NCBI GenBank assembly: GCA_910588955.1
Contig: CAJURQ010000004.1
Location: forward strand, 124,001 to 188,000
DNA length: 64,000 bases
Direction of reading: 5' to 3'
Source: an uncultured Lachnospiraceae bacterium
GTDB lineage: Bacteria; Bacillota; Clostridia; Lachnospirales; Lachnospiraceae
Part shown: piece after piece, positions 45,249 through 54,003 of the stretch
Layout: the number at the start of each line of letters is the position of its first letter
Position numbering within the stretch: the first letter of the stretch is position 1
Notes under the pieces: generated by a model
Seen by the model: only the letters and a program-made list of their open reading frames with translations
What the model was told of the DNA's origin: nothing
Database searches by the model: none
Position numbers and translations under genes: made by a program

Positions 45249-46000
45249 GCGATTATCGAAAAATATTGGAGCAGGTGAGGGACGGCGAGGTTTCCGTGGA
45301 GGAGGCGCTGCTCGCCATCAAAAAGAAGCCTTTTGAGGATATCGGTTACGCCAAGGTGGATCATCACAGGGGCGTAAGGCAGGGGATGCCTGAGGTGATT
45401 TTCGGTGCGGGAAAAGAGGCGTCGCAGATTGCGGGCATTATTGACAGTATGAAGAAGAACGGACAGGAAACCATACTGATCACCAGACTTTCCCCGAAGA
45501 AGGCAAAGAAGGTGGCGAGGCTTCACGAGATGAGTTACCATGAACAGGCGCGGATCGGCATTGTCGGCAAAGTGCCGGAGCCTTCCGGAATCGGAAAAAT
45601 CGTGGTCGCCACAGGAGGGACTTCGGATATTCCCGTGGCGGAGGAGGCGGCGCTCACCGCACAGGTGCACGGCAATGAGGTGGTGCGGCTCTATGACGTG
45701 GGCGTGGCGGGGCTTCACAGGCTGTTGTCCCATCTGGACGAAATCATGAGCGCCTCCGTGATCATCGCGATCGCCGGCATGGAGGGCGCGCTCGCCAGCG
45801 TGATTGGCGGACTGGCGGAATGCCCCGTGATTGCGGTGCCCACAAGCGTAGGTTATGGCGCGTCCATGCACGGGGTTTCGGCGCTGCTTTCGATGCTTAA
45901 TTCCTGCGCCAGCGGGGTTTCGGTGGTGAATATAGACAACGGATTTGGGGCAGGGTATCTCGCCAGTATGATTAACCACAAGGGGAGGAGAGACGTATGA
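45245..46000 (+). CDS. larB: Pyridinium-3,5-biscarboxylate synthase LarB
   Basis: 251 residues with an N-terminal helical segment and a PurE-like carboxylase domain (VATGGTSDIPVAEEAALTAQ, YDVGVAGLHRLL, EGALASVIGGL, VPTSVGYGAS). LarB carboxylates and activates nicotinic acid adenine dinucleotide, the first step of nickel-pincer cofactor synthesis. The ATGA overlaps on both sides show translational coupling in the lar operon. Confidence 0.95.
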   Translation: MSDYRKILEQVRDGEVSVEEALLAIKKKPFEDIGYAKVDHHRGVRQGMPEVIFGAGKEASQIAGIIDSMKKNGQETILITRLSPKKAKKVARLHEMSYHEQARIGIVGKVPEPSGIGKIVVATGGTSDIPVAEEAALTAQVHGNEVVRLYDVGVAGLHRLLSHLDEIMSASVIIAIAGMEGALASVIGGLAECPVIAVPTSVGYGASMHGVSALLSMLNSCASGVSVVNIDNGFGAGYLASMINHKGRRDV

Positions 46001-47292
46001 AGACATTATATTTGGACTGCGGTATGGGCGCGGCGGGGGATATGTTGACGGCGGCGCTGTTGGAACTTCTGCCGGACCGGGAGAAGATAATTGGGGAACT
46101 GAACGCCTTGGGGATTCCGGGGGTCGAGTTTGTGTGCGGGAAAGCGCAGAAGTGCGGTATCGGAGGCACGCATATTTCCGTGTGCGTGCATGGGGAGGAA
46201 GAGTCCGGGGAGATGCACTCGCATGGTCATGAAGCGGCGCACCGTCATGACCACGAGCACACCATTCACGAGGCAGAGGAGCATCATGACCATGAACATG
46301 CGCATGAGCCGGGACACGACCACGAACATCCGCACAGCCATGAGCATGAAGCGGCGCATCACCACCACAGCGGTATGCATGAGATCAAGCATATCGTGGG
46401 CTCGCTTTCCCTGTCGGAGCGGATACGGAAGGATATTCTGGCGGTGTTTGGGATGATTGCGGAGGCGGAGAGCCATGTGCACGGCGTGCCTGTCACGGAC
46501 ATTCACTTTCACGAGGTGGGAACCATGGATGCGGTGGCGGACATCACGGCGGTATGCGTGCTGATGGACAGACTTGCGCCGGATCAGGTCGTTGTGTCGC
46601 CTGTGCATGTGGGCAGCGGGCAGGTGAAGTGCGCCCACGGGATTCTGCCCGTGCCTGCGCCGGCGGCGGCATATATATTAAAGGACGTGCCGATTTACGG
46701 CGGGGAGATTCGTGGAGAACTCTGCACGCCGACAGGGGCGGCGCTGCTCAAATATTTTGCCAGCCGCTTCGGGGCGATGCCTGTTATGCGCACCCTTGTC
46801 ATCGGCTACGGCATGGGAAAAAAGGATTTTCCGGCGGCAAACTGTGTGCGCGCGCTGCTTGGCGAGACGGACGGCGCGGGAGATACGGTGGCGGAGCTTG
46901 TATGCAATGTGGATGACATGACGGCGGAAGCAATCGGATTTGCGTCGGAGACGCTTCTTGAGGCGGGCGCGCTGGAAGTCTACACTGTGGCGGCGGGCAT
47001 GAAGAAGTCCCGTCCGGGCACGGTGCTGCATGTGATGTGCGCGGAGTCCATGAAAGATAAAATGGTGGAACTGATTTTTAAGCATACGACAACAATCGGC
47101 ATCCGGGAAAACATTTCCAGAAGATACACGCTGGCGCGCTCGATTCAGAGGGTGCAGACGCCTTACGGGGAAGTGCGGAAAAAAATCTCCGAGGGCTACG
47201 GCGTGACGCGGGAAAAATACGAGTACGAGGATCTGGCGCGAATCGCGCGCGAGCGAGGGCTGTCCATCCGGGAAGTGGAGGAATCCCTGTGA
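45997..47292 (+). CDS. larC: Nickel insertion protein LarC with His-rich insert
   Basis: 431 residues in one continuous frame. N-terminal YLDCGMGAAGDMLTAALLEL, C-terminal CNVDDMTAEAIGFASETLLE and ATTIGIRENISRRYT-like features are typical. Residues 65-132 are an inserted His-rich region with 26 histidines, a probable nickel store or chaperone. LarC uses CTP to insert Ni into the pincer. In Lactobacillus larC is made by a programmed frameshift; no such break is needed here. The SBP gene GTG overlaps its stop. Confidence 0.93.
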   Translation: MKTLYLDCGMGAAGDMLTAALLELLPDREKIIGELNALGIPGVEFVCGKAQKCGIGGTHISVCVHGEEESGEMHSHGHEAAHRHDHEHTIHEAEEHHDHEHAHEPGHDHEHPHSHEHEAAHHHHSGMHEIKHIVGSLSLSERIRKDILAVFGMIAEAESHVHGVPVTDIHFHEVGTMDAVADITAVCVLMDRLAPDQVVVSPVHVGSGQVKCAHGILPVPAPAAAYILKDVPIYGGEIRGELCTPTGAALLKYFASRFGAMPVMRTLVIGYGMGKKDFPAANCVRALLGETDGAGDTVAELVCNVDDMTAEAIGFASETLLEAGALEVYTVAAGMKKSRPGTVLHVMCAESMKDKMVELIFKHTTTIGIRENISRRYTLARSIQRVQTPYGEVRKKISEGYGVTREKYEYEDLARIARERGLSIREVEESL

Positions 47293-48914
47293 GAGCGCGG
47301 ACGAAGGGACTGCTTGTGATGGCAGTATCGCTGGGTATTGGGATGCTGACGGCATGTGGAGCTGACAGTACAGGCGGTGCAGGGATGGAAAACAGGCAGG
47401 AAATGGAAACGCAGACAAATACAGAGACGACAGACGGAGGAGAGGATGCAGATTCACAGACGGAACAGAGTACCCTCATCTACGGCAGCGGTGACTACAC
47501 CCGCATCAATCCGGCGCTGGATGAGCACGGCGAAATTAATCTGCTGCTCTTTGACGGGCTGACCGCCCACAACGGGAAGAACGAGGTCGTGCCCGGACTG
47601 GCGAAAAGCTGGGAATTTGACGAGACGACATGCACATATACCTTTCATTTGGAGGAGGGTGTTACGTGGCATGACGGGGAACCTTTTACGGCGAAGGATG
47701 TGAAGTTCACGATCGAGACGATCATGGATCCGGAAAACGCTTCCGAGAACGCGCCAAATTACGAGGACGTGGAGGAGATTACGGTGGCGGACGACCATAC
47801 GGTTTCCTTCCGGCTCTCCGCGCCGAACGTGGCATTTCTTGATTATATGACCATGGCGGTGCTTCCCGAACATTTGCTTGTGGGGGAGGATATGCAGACA
47901 TCAGATTTTTTCCGCGCGCCGGTGGGAACAGGACCGTACAAGATGGAAAGCTGGGACATGGGGCAGGCGATAGTGCTGACGAAAAACGAGACCTATTTCC
48001 GGGGGACGCCCCATATCGACAGGGTAATTTTTAAGATTGTGACAGACGACAACGCGAAAACGCTGCAGATGGAGGCGGGAGAACTTGATCTGGCGCTTTT
48101 GCCTCCGAAAGCGGCACAGACGTTTGAGGATCGGGAGGAATATGTCTGCTATCATATGCAGACTTCCGATTACAGAGGGATTCTCTTCAACTTTAACAAT
48201 CCGTACTGGCAGGAAAACAGGGATATCATTCCCGCTATTTGCTATGCGATAGACAGGCAGGCAATTGTTGACGCAGTGCTGCTGGGACAGGGAATGCCCG
48301 CCTACGGTCCGCTTCAGCGCAATATTTACAATAATGAGAACGTGGAGCATTATGACTATAACCCGGAAAAAGCGGCGGAAATTTTGGAGTCTGCGGGATG
48401 CGTCAAGGGGAAGGACGGCATTTATACGAGAGACGGGGAACCACTCTCTTTTGTGATCAGCGTGGGAGCGGGCGATCAAGTGCGGGCGGACATGGCGCAG
48501 GCGGCGGCACAGCAGATTCGGACAATTGGAATTGACTGCAGTGTGGAGATACCGACGAGGGTTGACTGGAACGGTCAAATGGCGTATCTGATCGGCTGGG
48601 GCAGCCCCTTTGATGCGGATGACCATACCTATAAGGTGTTCGGCACGGGAAAGGGCGCAAACTACAGCGGTTATTCCAATGAGGCGGTGGACAGGTATTT
48701 GACGCTGGCGCGCAGCTCTGACGATTCGCAGGTGCGCGCTGAAAATTACGCCCGGTTTCAGGAGGAGCTGGCAAAGGATCCTGCGTATGCGTTTATCTGC
48801 TATATTGATGCCGATTATGTGGCGGACGCCTCGATTCAGGGCATATCGCCCGAAACGGTGATGGGGCATCACGGCGTGGGGATTTTTTGGAATATTTCCG
48901 AATGGACAAAGTGA
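47289..48914 (+). CDS. Peptide/nickel-type ABC substrate-binding lipoprotein
   Basis: 541 residues from GTG 47289, which overlaps the larC stop; GGAGG is seven bases upstream. Lipobox LTACGAD, a Thr/Glu/Asp-rich linker, then an extracellular solute-binding family 5 domain (YGSGDYTRINPALDEHGEIN, YTFHLEEGVTWHDGEPFTAK, TGPYKMESWD, ICYAIDRQAIVDAV). The family binds oligopeptides or Ni complexes. The location in the lar operon points to nickel. Two hairpins follow the gene. Confidence 0.88.
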   Translation: MRARTKGLLVMAVSLGIGMLTACGADSTGGAGMENRQEMETQTNTETTDGGEDADSQTEQSTLIYGSGDYTRINPALDEHGEINLLLFDGLTAHNGKNEVVPGLAKSWEFDETTCTYTFHLEEGVTWHDGEPFTAKDVKFTIETIMDPENASENAPNYEDVEEITVADDHTVSFRLSAPNVAFLDYMTMAVLPEHLLVGEDMQTSDFFRAPVGTGPYKMESWDMGQAIVLTKNETYFRGTPHIDRVIFKIVTDDNAKTLQMEAGELDLALLPPKAAQTFEDREEYVCYHMQTSDYRGILFNFNNPYWQENRDIIPAICYAIDRQAIVDAVLLGQGMPAYGPLQRNIYNNENVEHYDYNPEKAAEILESAGCVKGKDGIYTRDGEPLSFVISVGAGDQVRADMAQAAAQQIRTIGIDCSVEIPTRVDWNGQMAYLIGWGSPFDADDHTYKVFGTGKGANYSGYSNEAVDRYLTLARSSDDSQVRAENYARFQEELAKDPAYAFICYIDADYVADASIQGISPETVMGHHGVGIFWNISEWTK

Positions 48915-49003
48915 GAAGAACTTCTAAAGCTTGGCGGCGTAGGCTGCCTCGCTAGGAAGTTCTCTGTCTCACTTGAGAGAATGTCTGAAAAGCGACATTC
49001 TCT
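48911..49003 (+). promoter_or_regulatory. Tandem hairpins between binding-protein and ATPase genes
   Basis: Stem 1 pairs GTGAGAAGAACTTC (48911-48924) with GAAGTTCTCTGTCTCAC (48956-48972), with a 3-base bulge. Stem 2 is a perfect 10-bp pair, AGAGAATGTC (48976-48985) with GACATTCTCT (48994-49003). There is no T tract. Such structures usually stabilise the upstream mRNA so that the binding protein is made in excess over the membrane subunits. Confidence 0.65.
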
Positions 49004-49025
49004 GTATATAACGGAGGCTGGTGGA

Positions 49026-49796
49026 ATGAATTTGCTGGAGGTCGAAAACTTGTCGGTCAGTTTTTACAGACCGGAGGGGGAAATTGAGGCTTTGAAAAAC
49101 GTCAGTTTTTCCCTGCGGGAAGGGGAAATTCTGGCGGTGATGGGGGAGACCGGCTGCGGGAAAAGCGTGCTGTGCAAAAGTATACTGAAACTTCTGCCGG
49201 ATATCGCGAAAGTCAAGACGGGACATATTTTTATCAGGGGAGTGGAGATCACCGATTATTCGGAAAAGGAGATGCGGAAGCTGCGCGGCAGTTTTTTCTC
49301 CATGGTATTCCAGAACCCCATGACAGCGCTAAACCCGTGTATGTCCGTGGGCGATCAGATTGCCGAGGCGGTGGGTCTGCGGCAGCCGCGGCTTTCTAAG
49401 AGGGAGCGCAGACAGAGAGCGGCGGAGCTGATGCGGCTGGCAGGTTTGGATCATCCTGAGGAAAGGGCGAAACAGTACCCTTTTCAACTTTCAGGGGGCA
49501 TGGCGCAAAGATGCGTGATCGCGATTGCATTGGCGGCAGAACCTTCTGTTCTGTTTGCGGACGAGGCAACCACGGCGCTTGATGTGACGGTGCAGGCGCA
49601 GATTTTGGATTTATTTCTGGAACTGAGGGAAAGACTTGGCATGTCCATAGTCCTTGTCACGCATAGTCCGGGGGTGGCGGTGAGGGCGGCTGACCGTGTG
49701 GCTTTGATGAAAGACGGGGAGCTTTTCAGGATCGGGGATATGGAGGAAATTATTGAGGATATTGTACATAAACAAAATGTTATATCATGCAGGTAA
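49026..49796 (+). CDS. ABC transporter ATPase, peptide/nickel type
   Basis: 256 residues from ATG 49026; the frame upstream only spans the hairpin. Walker A GETGCGKSVL, ABC signature LSGGMAQR, Walker B VLFADEATTALD and a DPP/Nik-type C-terminal end. Only one ATPase is present, where Opp, Dpp and Nik systems usually have two, so it should homodimerise. Its end overlaps the permease start. Confidence 0.88.
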   Translation: MNLLEVENLSVSFYRPEGEIEALKNVSFSLREGEILAVMGETGCGKSVLCKSILKLLPDIAKVKTGHIFIRGVEITDYSEKEMRKLRGSFFSMVFQNPMTALNPCMSVGDQIAEAVGLRQPRLSKRERRQRAAELMRLAGLDHPEERAKQYPFQLSGGMAQRCVIAIALAAEPSVLFADEATTALDVTVQAQILDLFLELRERLGMSIVLVTHSPGVAVRAADRVALMKDGELFRIGDMEEIIEDIVHKQNVISCR

Positions 49797-50757
49797 ATTT
49801 GTGCTGAGTGTTTTTGCCCTGTCGGTTCTTGTATTCACTATTTCCCGGCTGGCGCCGGGCGATCCGCTCTATGCTTATTACGGGGAGCGGGTGGAGAAAA
49901 TGAGCGTGGAGGATCAGGAACAGGCGAGGGAGAGGCTGGGGCTGCACGAACCGATCGTGACGCAGTACGCGCGCTGGCTGGAAGGGGCGCTTCACGGCGA
50001 TTTCGGCATTTCCTATCAGTATAAGACGGACGTGAAGGAAGTGATCGCCGCGAGAATCGGGAATACCCTTCTTCTGGGTGGCTTGGGATTTCTTCTTATT
50101 TTTATGCTCGCGCTTTGGCTCGGGCTTTTCTGTGCGTGGAGGGAGGAGCGGGCGGCTGACCGGATTATTTGCAGAATCGGCATGGTGACAAGCTGTATTC
50201 CCGAGTTCTGGCTGTCCCTGCTTTTCCTTCTCTTGTTTGCGGTGTGGCTCGGCTGGCTGCCGGGTTCCGGGGCGTATTCCGTGGGAGCGGAGGGGAGCGC
50301 GGCTGACCGGGCGGCGCACCTTGTTTTGCCGCTCGCCGTGGTGGTGCTGGGGCATCTGTGGTACTATGCGTTTCAGGTTCGCAACAGGCTGCTGGAGGAG
50401 GTGCGGGCGGATTATGTGCTGTTGGCAAGAATGAAGGGACTTAGCGGGAAACAGGTATTGTACCGGCATTGCCTGCGGGGAGCGCTGCCTTCCTATCTGA
50501 GTATGATGGCTGTGGCGCTGCCGCATATCCTCGGCGGCACCTATGTGGTGGAAACCGTGTTTTCCTATCCGGGCATCGGCACCTTGGCATATGAGAGCGC
50601 CAGATATCAGGATTACAATCTGCTGATGGTAGTGAGCCTGCTCACGGGAACGCTGGTGATTTTCTGCAATACGATCGCCCAGATCGCCAATGAGCGGATC
50701 GATCCAAGGATGCGCGTGCGAGATACGGCTGGCAGCGGGGAGGTGGGAAGCCTATGA
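49753..50757 (+). CDS. ABC transporter permease, NikB/DppB type
   Basis: 334 residues if started at TTG 49753, chosen for GGAGG six bases upstream; ATG 49777 is the alternative. Typical start VLVFTISRLAPGDPLYAYYG, a substrate-channel EAA loop (EVRADYVLLARMKGLSGKQV) and about six membrane segments. The start lies inside the ATPase gene end, and the stop overlaps the next start by four bases (ATGA). Confidence 0.85.
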   Translation: MRILYINKMLYHAGKFVLSVFALSVLVFTISRLAPGDPLYAYYGERVEKMSVEDQEQARERLGLHEPIVTQYARWLEGALHGDFGISYQYKTDVKEVIAARIGNTLLLGGLGFLLIFMLALWLGLFCAWREERAADRIICRIGMVTSCIPEFWLSLLFLLLFAVWLGWLPGSGAYSVGAEGSAADRAAHLVLPLAVVVLGHLWYYAFQVRNRLLEEVRADYVLLARMKGLSGKQVLYRHCLRGALPSYLSMMAVALPHILGGTYVVETVFSYPGIGTLAYESARYQDYNLLMVVSLLTGTLVIFCNTIAQIANERIDPRMRVRDTAGSGEVGSL

Positions 50758-51587
50758 AAAAGAAATTCCCGAGGTTTTCGCTGTTTATATTGACTGCTGT
50801 AGTCATTTTGTGCTTTGCCTGCGAACTTTTTCTGACAAAAGATCCGGCTTACATGGATCTGGCGCACTGCAATGAGGCGCCGGGAAAGGAATTTTTATTC
50901 GGCACGGATGCTATGGGACGCGACATTTTTTCCATGATTTGGTACGGGGGCAGAATTTCTCTTGCCATCGGTTTTTTTGCAACCCTAATCTCTACGGCAC
51001 TGGCAGTTCTTGTGGGGAGCGCGGGCAACTGTATGCCCGTCTGGGCGGACGGGATTTTAATGAGAATGACAGAGCTTTTTCTGAGCGTTCCGGGGCTGCT
51101 TCTCACGGTTTTTCTGCAGGCAGTTTTCGGCAGGGCAAATGTGTACAGTCTGTCCGTTGTGATTGGGCTGACGGGCTGGATGAGTATGGCTAAAGTGGTG
51201 CGCGCGGAAGTCCTGCAGCTTAGAAATACGGATTATGTGCTGGCGGCAAAGTGTCTCGGCGGCGGTTTTTTTCATGTACTGTTCCGGCACTTGGCGCCCA
51301 ATTTCTTTCCGTCCGTTCTGTTTATGGCAGTTATGAATGTGAGAAACGCGATCGTGGCGGAGTCCACGCTGAGTTTTATGGGACTGGGTCTTCCGGTGGA
51401 GGAGGTTTCATGGGGCAGTATGCTCTCCCTATCGGAAAATGCGCTCCTTTCCCGCTCGTGGTGGATCATATTGATTCCCGGCGCTTTTTTGGTAGGAACC
51501 CTGTTCTGCCTTACAAATCTCGGCGATTATATGAGAGGGAATGCGAATAGAAGGCACAGTAATCTGGGATGTGAAAAAAATGATTAA
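50754..51587 (+). CDS. ABC transporter permease, NikC/DppC type
   Basis: 277 residues, six membrane segments. HCNEAPGKEFLFGTDAMGRD is the DppC N-terminal pattern, and the EAA loop reads EVLQLRNTDYVLAAKCLGGG. It completes the importer encoded after larC. The C-terminal tail NANRRHSNLGCEKND is basic and unusual in having a late Cys. No terminator is obvious, only AT-rich sequence after the stop. Confidence 0.88.
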   Translation: MKKKFPRFSLFILTAVVILCFACELFLTKDPAYMDLAHCNEAPGKEFLFGTDAMGRDIFSMIWYGGRISLAIGFFATLISTALAVLVGSAGNCMPVWADGILMRMTELFLSVPGLLLTVFLQAVFGRANVYSLSVVIGLTGWMSMAKVVRAEVLQLRNTDYVLAAKCLGGGFFHVLFRHLAPNFFPSVLFMAVMNVRNAIVAESTLSFMGLGLPVEEVSWGSMLSLSENALLSRSWWIILIPGAFLVGTLFCLTNLGDYMRGNANRRHSNLGCEKND

Positions 51588-51635
51588 AAAAATCTGAACC
51601 GATTATAAAATAATTATTAAAAACGAGAAAGAATG

Positions 51636-51644
51636 TGGTATAAT
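51636..51644 (+). promoter_or_regulatory. Extended -10 promoter of the chemoreceptor gene
   Basis: TGGTATAAT at 51636-51644 is an extended -10 with no strong -35. It is 158 bases upstream of the start codon at 51802. The same GAATGTGGTA context occurs before the nuclease gene at 22531. The intervening leader has no recognised riboswitch. Confidence 0.45.
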
Positions 51645-51801
51645 AAAAATGCAACCATTATCTTTAATAACTTAGATGAATATACTGCTTTATTGCAAAT
51701 CGTTTTCTGCTAGTCCTTTTACAGTTATCTATTCGATTTTGTTCTATTCCGAGTCTGTTTGTCTATCTTATTAATCCAACATGTGAACGGGGGAAAACTT
51801 C

Positions 51802-53835
51802 ATGGAAAGGAAAAAGGACGACAGTGCGGAGAAGGTTTCGCGCGTAAAAAAGGACAAAAATGACGGTCAATTTATCGGCATAGGGGAAAAAATTTCAAAG
51901 CGATTTGGCAGGGTTATTATGATCTGCTGCATTGTTCTGGGAGTGATAACATCGGTTTTGAGCTATATTTCTTCGATCAGCGCAGTATCGGAGACGATCA
52001 ATAATACGTCTGATGTGGCGGCAAATTATGTTTCCGCTGCGCTGCAGGAATTTGTAGCGATTGCTTACGAGACGGGCAGCATCGCACGACTTGCTGATCC
52101 GGAGAAAACGGTTGAAGAAAAGAAGGCTATTTTAGACCAGAGGATTAAGGATCATAATTTTGACGGCGGATATCTGATTGACAGTAGTGGCGTGGATGTC
52201 ATTACAGGGCAGAACCTTTCGGACAGAGTATACTTTAAGGAAAGCATGAAGGGAAATACCTATATTTCCACGCCGGCTTACAGTGAGGTGACAGGTAAAG
52301 TATCATATGTGGTATCTGCGCCTCTGTGGGAGGGCGGTATTCCCGGGACAACGCCGGTGGGCGTCATTGCCTACGTGCCGAACGGTGAGTTTTTGAATGA
52401 TATCATGCGTTCCATAAAGGTCGGTGAGGGCGGCACCGCTTTTATGCTGGATAAGAACGGCATTACGATCGCGGATCTGGATTCCTCGCTGGTGGGCGTG
52501 GAGGACAGCATTGCCCTCGGCGATACGAATCCCAAGCTGAAGAAATACAGCGCCATTTGTAAAAAGATGGTTACGGGGGCAAACGGAACGGGTACATACA
52601 GTTATGGCGGCAAGACGAAAGTGGTGGCATATTCCCCGGTTCCCGATACGGACGGCTGGAGTATCGGCGTAGCGGCGGTGAGAAACGAATTTCTGAGAAT
52701 GTTTTTTATTTCGCTTGTGCTTACGGTTCTTTTCGTAGTGGCATTTACGGTGTACGGCATCAAAGTCGGTGTAAAACTGGGCAAAGCAGTTGCCGCACCG
52801 CTTGCCAAGGCGGTAGACAGGCTTAAGCTTCTGGCAGAGGGAGACATTCATTCCGAAGTGCCGGAGCCGACTGAAAACGACGAAACGAAAATCCTGCTGG
52901 ATTGTCTGTCGGAGACAATGCAGGATCTGAATACGATTATCACCGATATCAGCAGTGATTTGGCGGAGCTGGCGGACGGCAACTTTATGATCAATGTGGA
53001 TGAGACGTACAAAGGGGACTTTGCACAAATCAGCGATTCCTTCCGGGATATTGTCGGATCGCTCAGCGCTGCGCTGGGAGAAATTGATTCCAATGCGGAA
53101 AGCGTCAGAAAGGGCGCAACGGATCTGGCGGGCGCATCCCAGCTTTTGGCGGAGGGCGCGACTGATCAGGCGAGCGCGATTGAAGAGCTGACGGCGACGA
53201 TGACGGATATATCGGAAAAGATTCATACCAATGCCGAGAATGCATCGAAAGCCAAAAAGGTAGTGAACGGTATGAATGATCAGGTGAGCGAGAGCAATGC
53301 CCAGATGAAACAGAGCACGGAAGCAATGGAAAGAATCAGGGAGGCTTCTGATAAGATCGCTGAGATCATCAGCAGCATTGAAGAGATTGCGTCCCAGACG
53401 AACCTTCTCGCACTGAATGCTTCTATCGAGGCGGCTAGAGCGGGCGAGGCAGGGAAAGGCTTTGCGGTGGTTGCCACGCAGGTCGGTACGCTTTCCGAGC
53501 AGAGCAGCGAAGCGGCGAAGAATACAAAACAGTTGATCCAGAATGCCATTCAGGCAGTGGATGATGGAACTAAACTGGCAAATTCCACGGCGGAATCGCT
53601 GCTGCTTGTGGTTGAGAATGCAAAGACAGTGGGCGAGGCGATCGATGAGATAGCGATAGCTTCTGAGGAGCAGGCGGATGCGACGGCACAGATCACGGAG
53701 GGCGTCAATCAGATTGCGCAGGTTGTGGAATCCAACTCCGCGACTTCCGAGGAGAGTGCGGCGGCTTCACAGGAACTGTCTTCGCAGGCAGATCTGCTGA
53801 AAGAACTGGTTGACAGGTTCAAGTATCACGTTTAA
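51802..53835 (+). CDS. Methyl-accepting chemotaxis protein with double Cache sensor
   Basis: 677 residues. Basic N-terminus, TM1 at about 37-58, a periplasm-facing dCache domain ([56 protein letters not shown]), TM2 at about 298-320, HAMP, then a coiled coil with the conserved tip [20 protein letters not shown] at about 528-548. It relays an amino-acid- or small-molecule-type signal to CheA. The ligand is unknown. GGGGGAAAACTTC lies before the start. Confidence 0.92.
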   Translation: MERKKDDSAEKVSRVKKDKNDGQFIGIGEKISKRFGRVIMICCIVLGVITSVLSYISSISAVSETINNTSDVAANYVSAALQEFVAIAYETGSIARLADPEKTVEEKKAILDQRIKDHNFDGGYLIDSSGVDVITGQNLSDRVYFKESMKGNTYISTPAYSEVTGKVSYVVSAPLWEGGIPGTTPVGVIAYVPNGEFLNDIMRSIKVGEGGTAFMLDKNGITIADLDSSLVGVEDSIALGDTNPKLKKYSAICKKMVTGANGTGTYSYGGKTKVVAYSPVPDTDGWSIGVAAVRNEFLRMFFISLVLTVLFVVAFTVYGIKVGVKLGKAVAAPLAKAVDRLKLLAEGDIHSEVPEPTENDETKILLDCLSETMQDLNTIITDISSDLAELADGNFMINVDETYKGDFAQISDSFRDIVGSLSAALGEIDSNAESVRKGATDLAGASQLLAEGATDQASAIEELTATMTDISEKIHTNAENASKAKKVVNGMNDQVSESNAQMKQSTEAMERIREASDKIAEIISSIEEIASQTNLLALNASIEAARAGEAGKGFAVVATQVGTLSEQSSEAAKNTKQLIQNAIQAVDDGTKLANSTAESLLLVVENAKTVGEAIDEIAIASEEQADATAQITEGVNQIAQVVESNSATSEESAAASQELSSQADLLKELVDRFKYHV

Positions 53836-53852
53836 TCAAAGGTATACGGAAA

Positions 53853-53882
53853 CGGCGGTGTCTGAGAAGGCGCCGCTTTTTT
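53853..53882 (+). terminator. Terminator after the chemoreceptor gene
   Basis: CGGCG (53853-53857) pairs with CGCCG (53871-53875), with possible extra inner pairs, and is followed by six Ts (53877-53882). Confidence 0.7.
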
Positions 53883-53943
53883 CATGGCCGTAAATTTATG
53901 GGTAAAGATATAAATGCCGCTGGTTTTAACGCGTAGTTTGTGT

Positions 53944-53991
53944 TATGATAATTGCATATGTCCGAAACATACCTGAAAGAAATGTTTCGGA
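53944..53991 (+). promoter_or_regulatory. Diguanylate cyclase promoter and inverted repeat
   Basis: TATGAT at 53944-53949 is an extended -10 (TGT before it) with a weak -35. TCCGAAACA (53961-53969) is perfectly inverted as TGTTTCGGA (53983-53991), immediately before GGAGGG and the ATG at 54004. The pair could be an operator or a 5' hairpin that hides the ribosome site edge. Confidence 0.5.
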
Positions 53992-54003
53992 ATGGAGGGT
54001 AAC

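Noticed and set aside
45997..47292. Programmed frameshift in larC as in Lactobacillus
   Set aside because: The gene is one uninterrupted frame of 431 codons covering both conserved halves.
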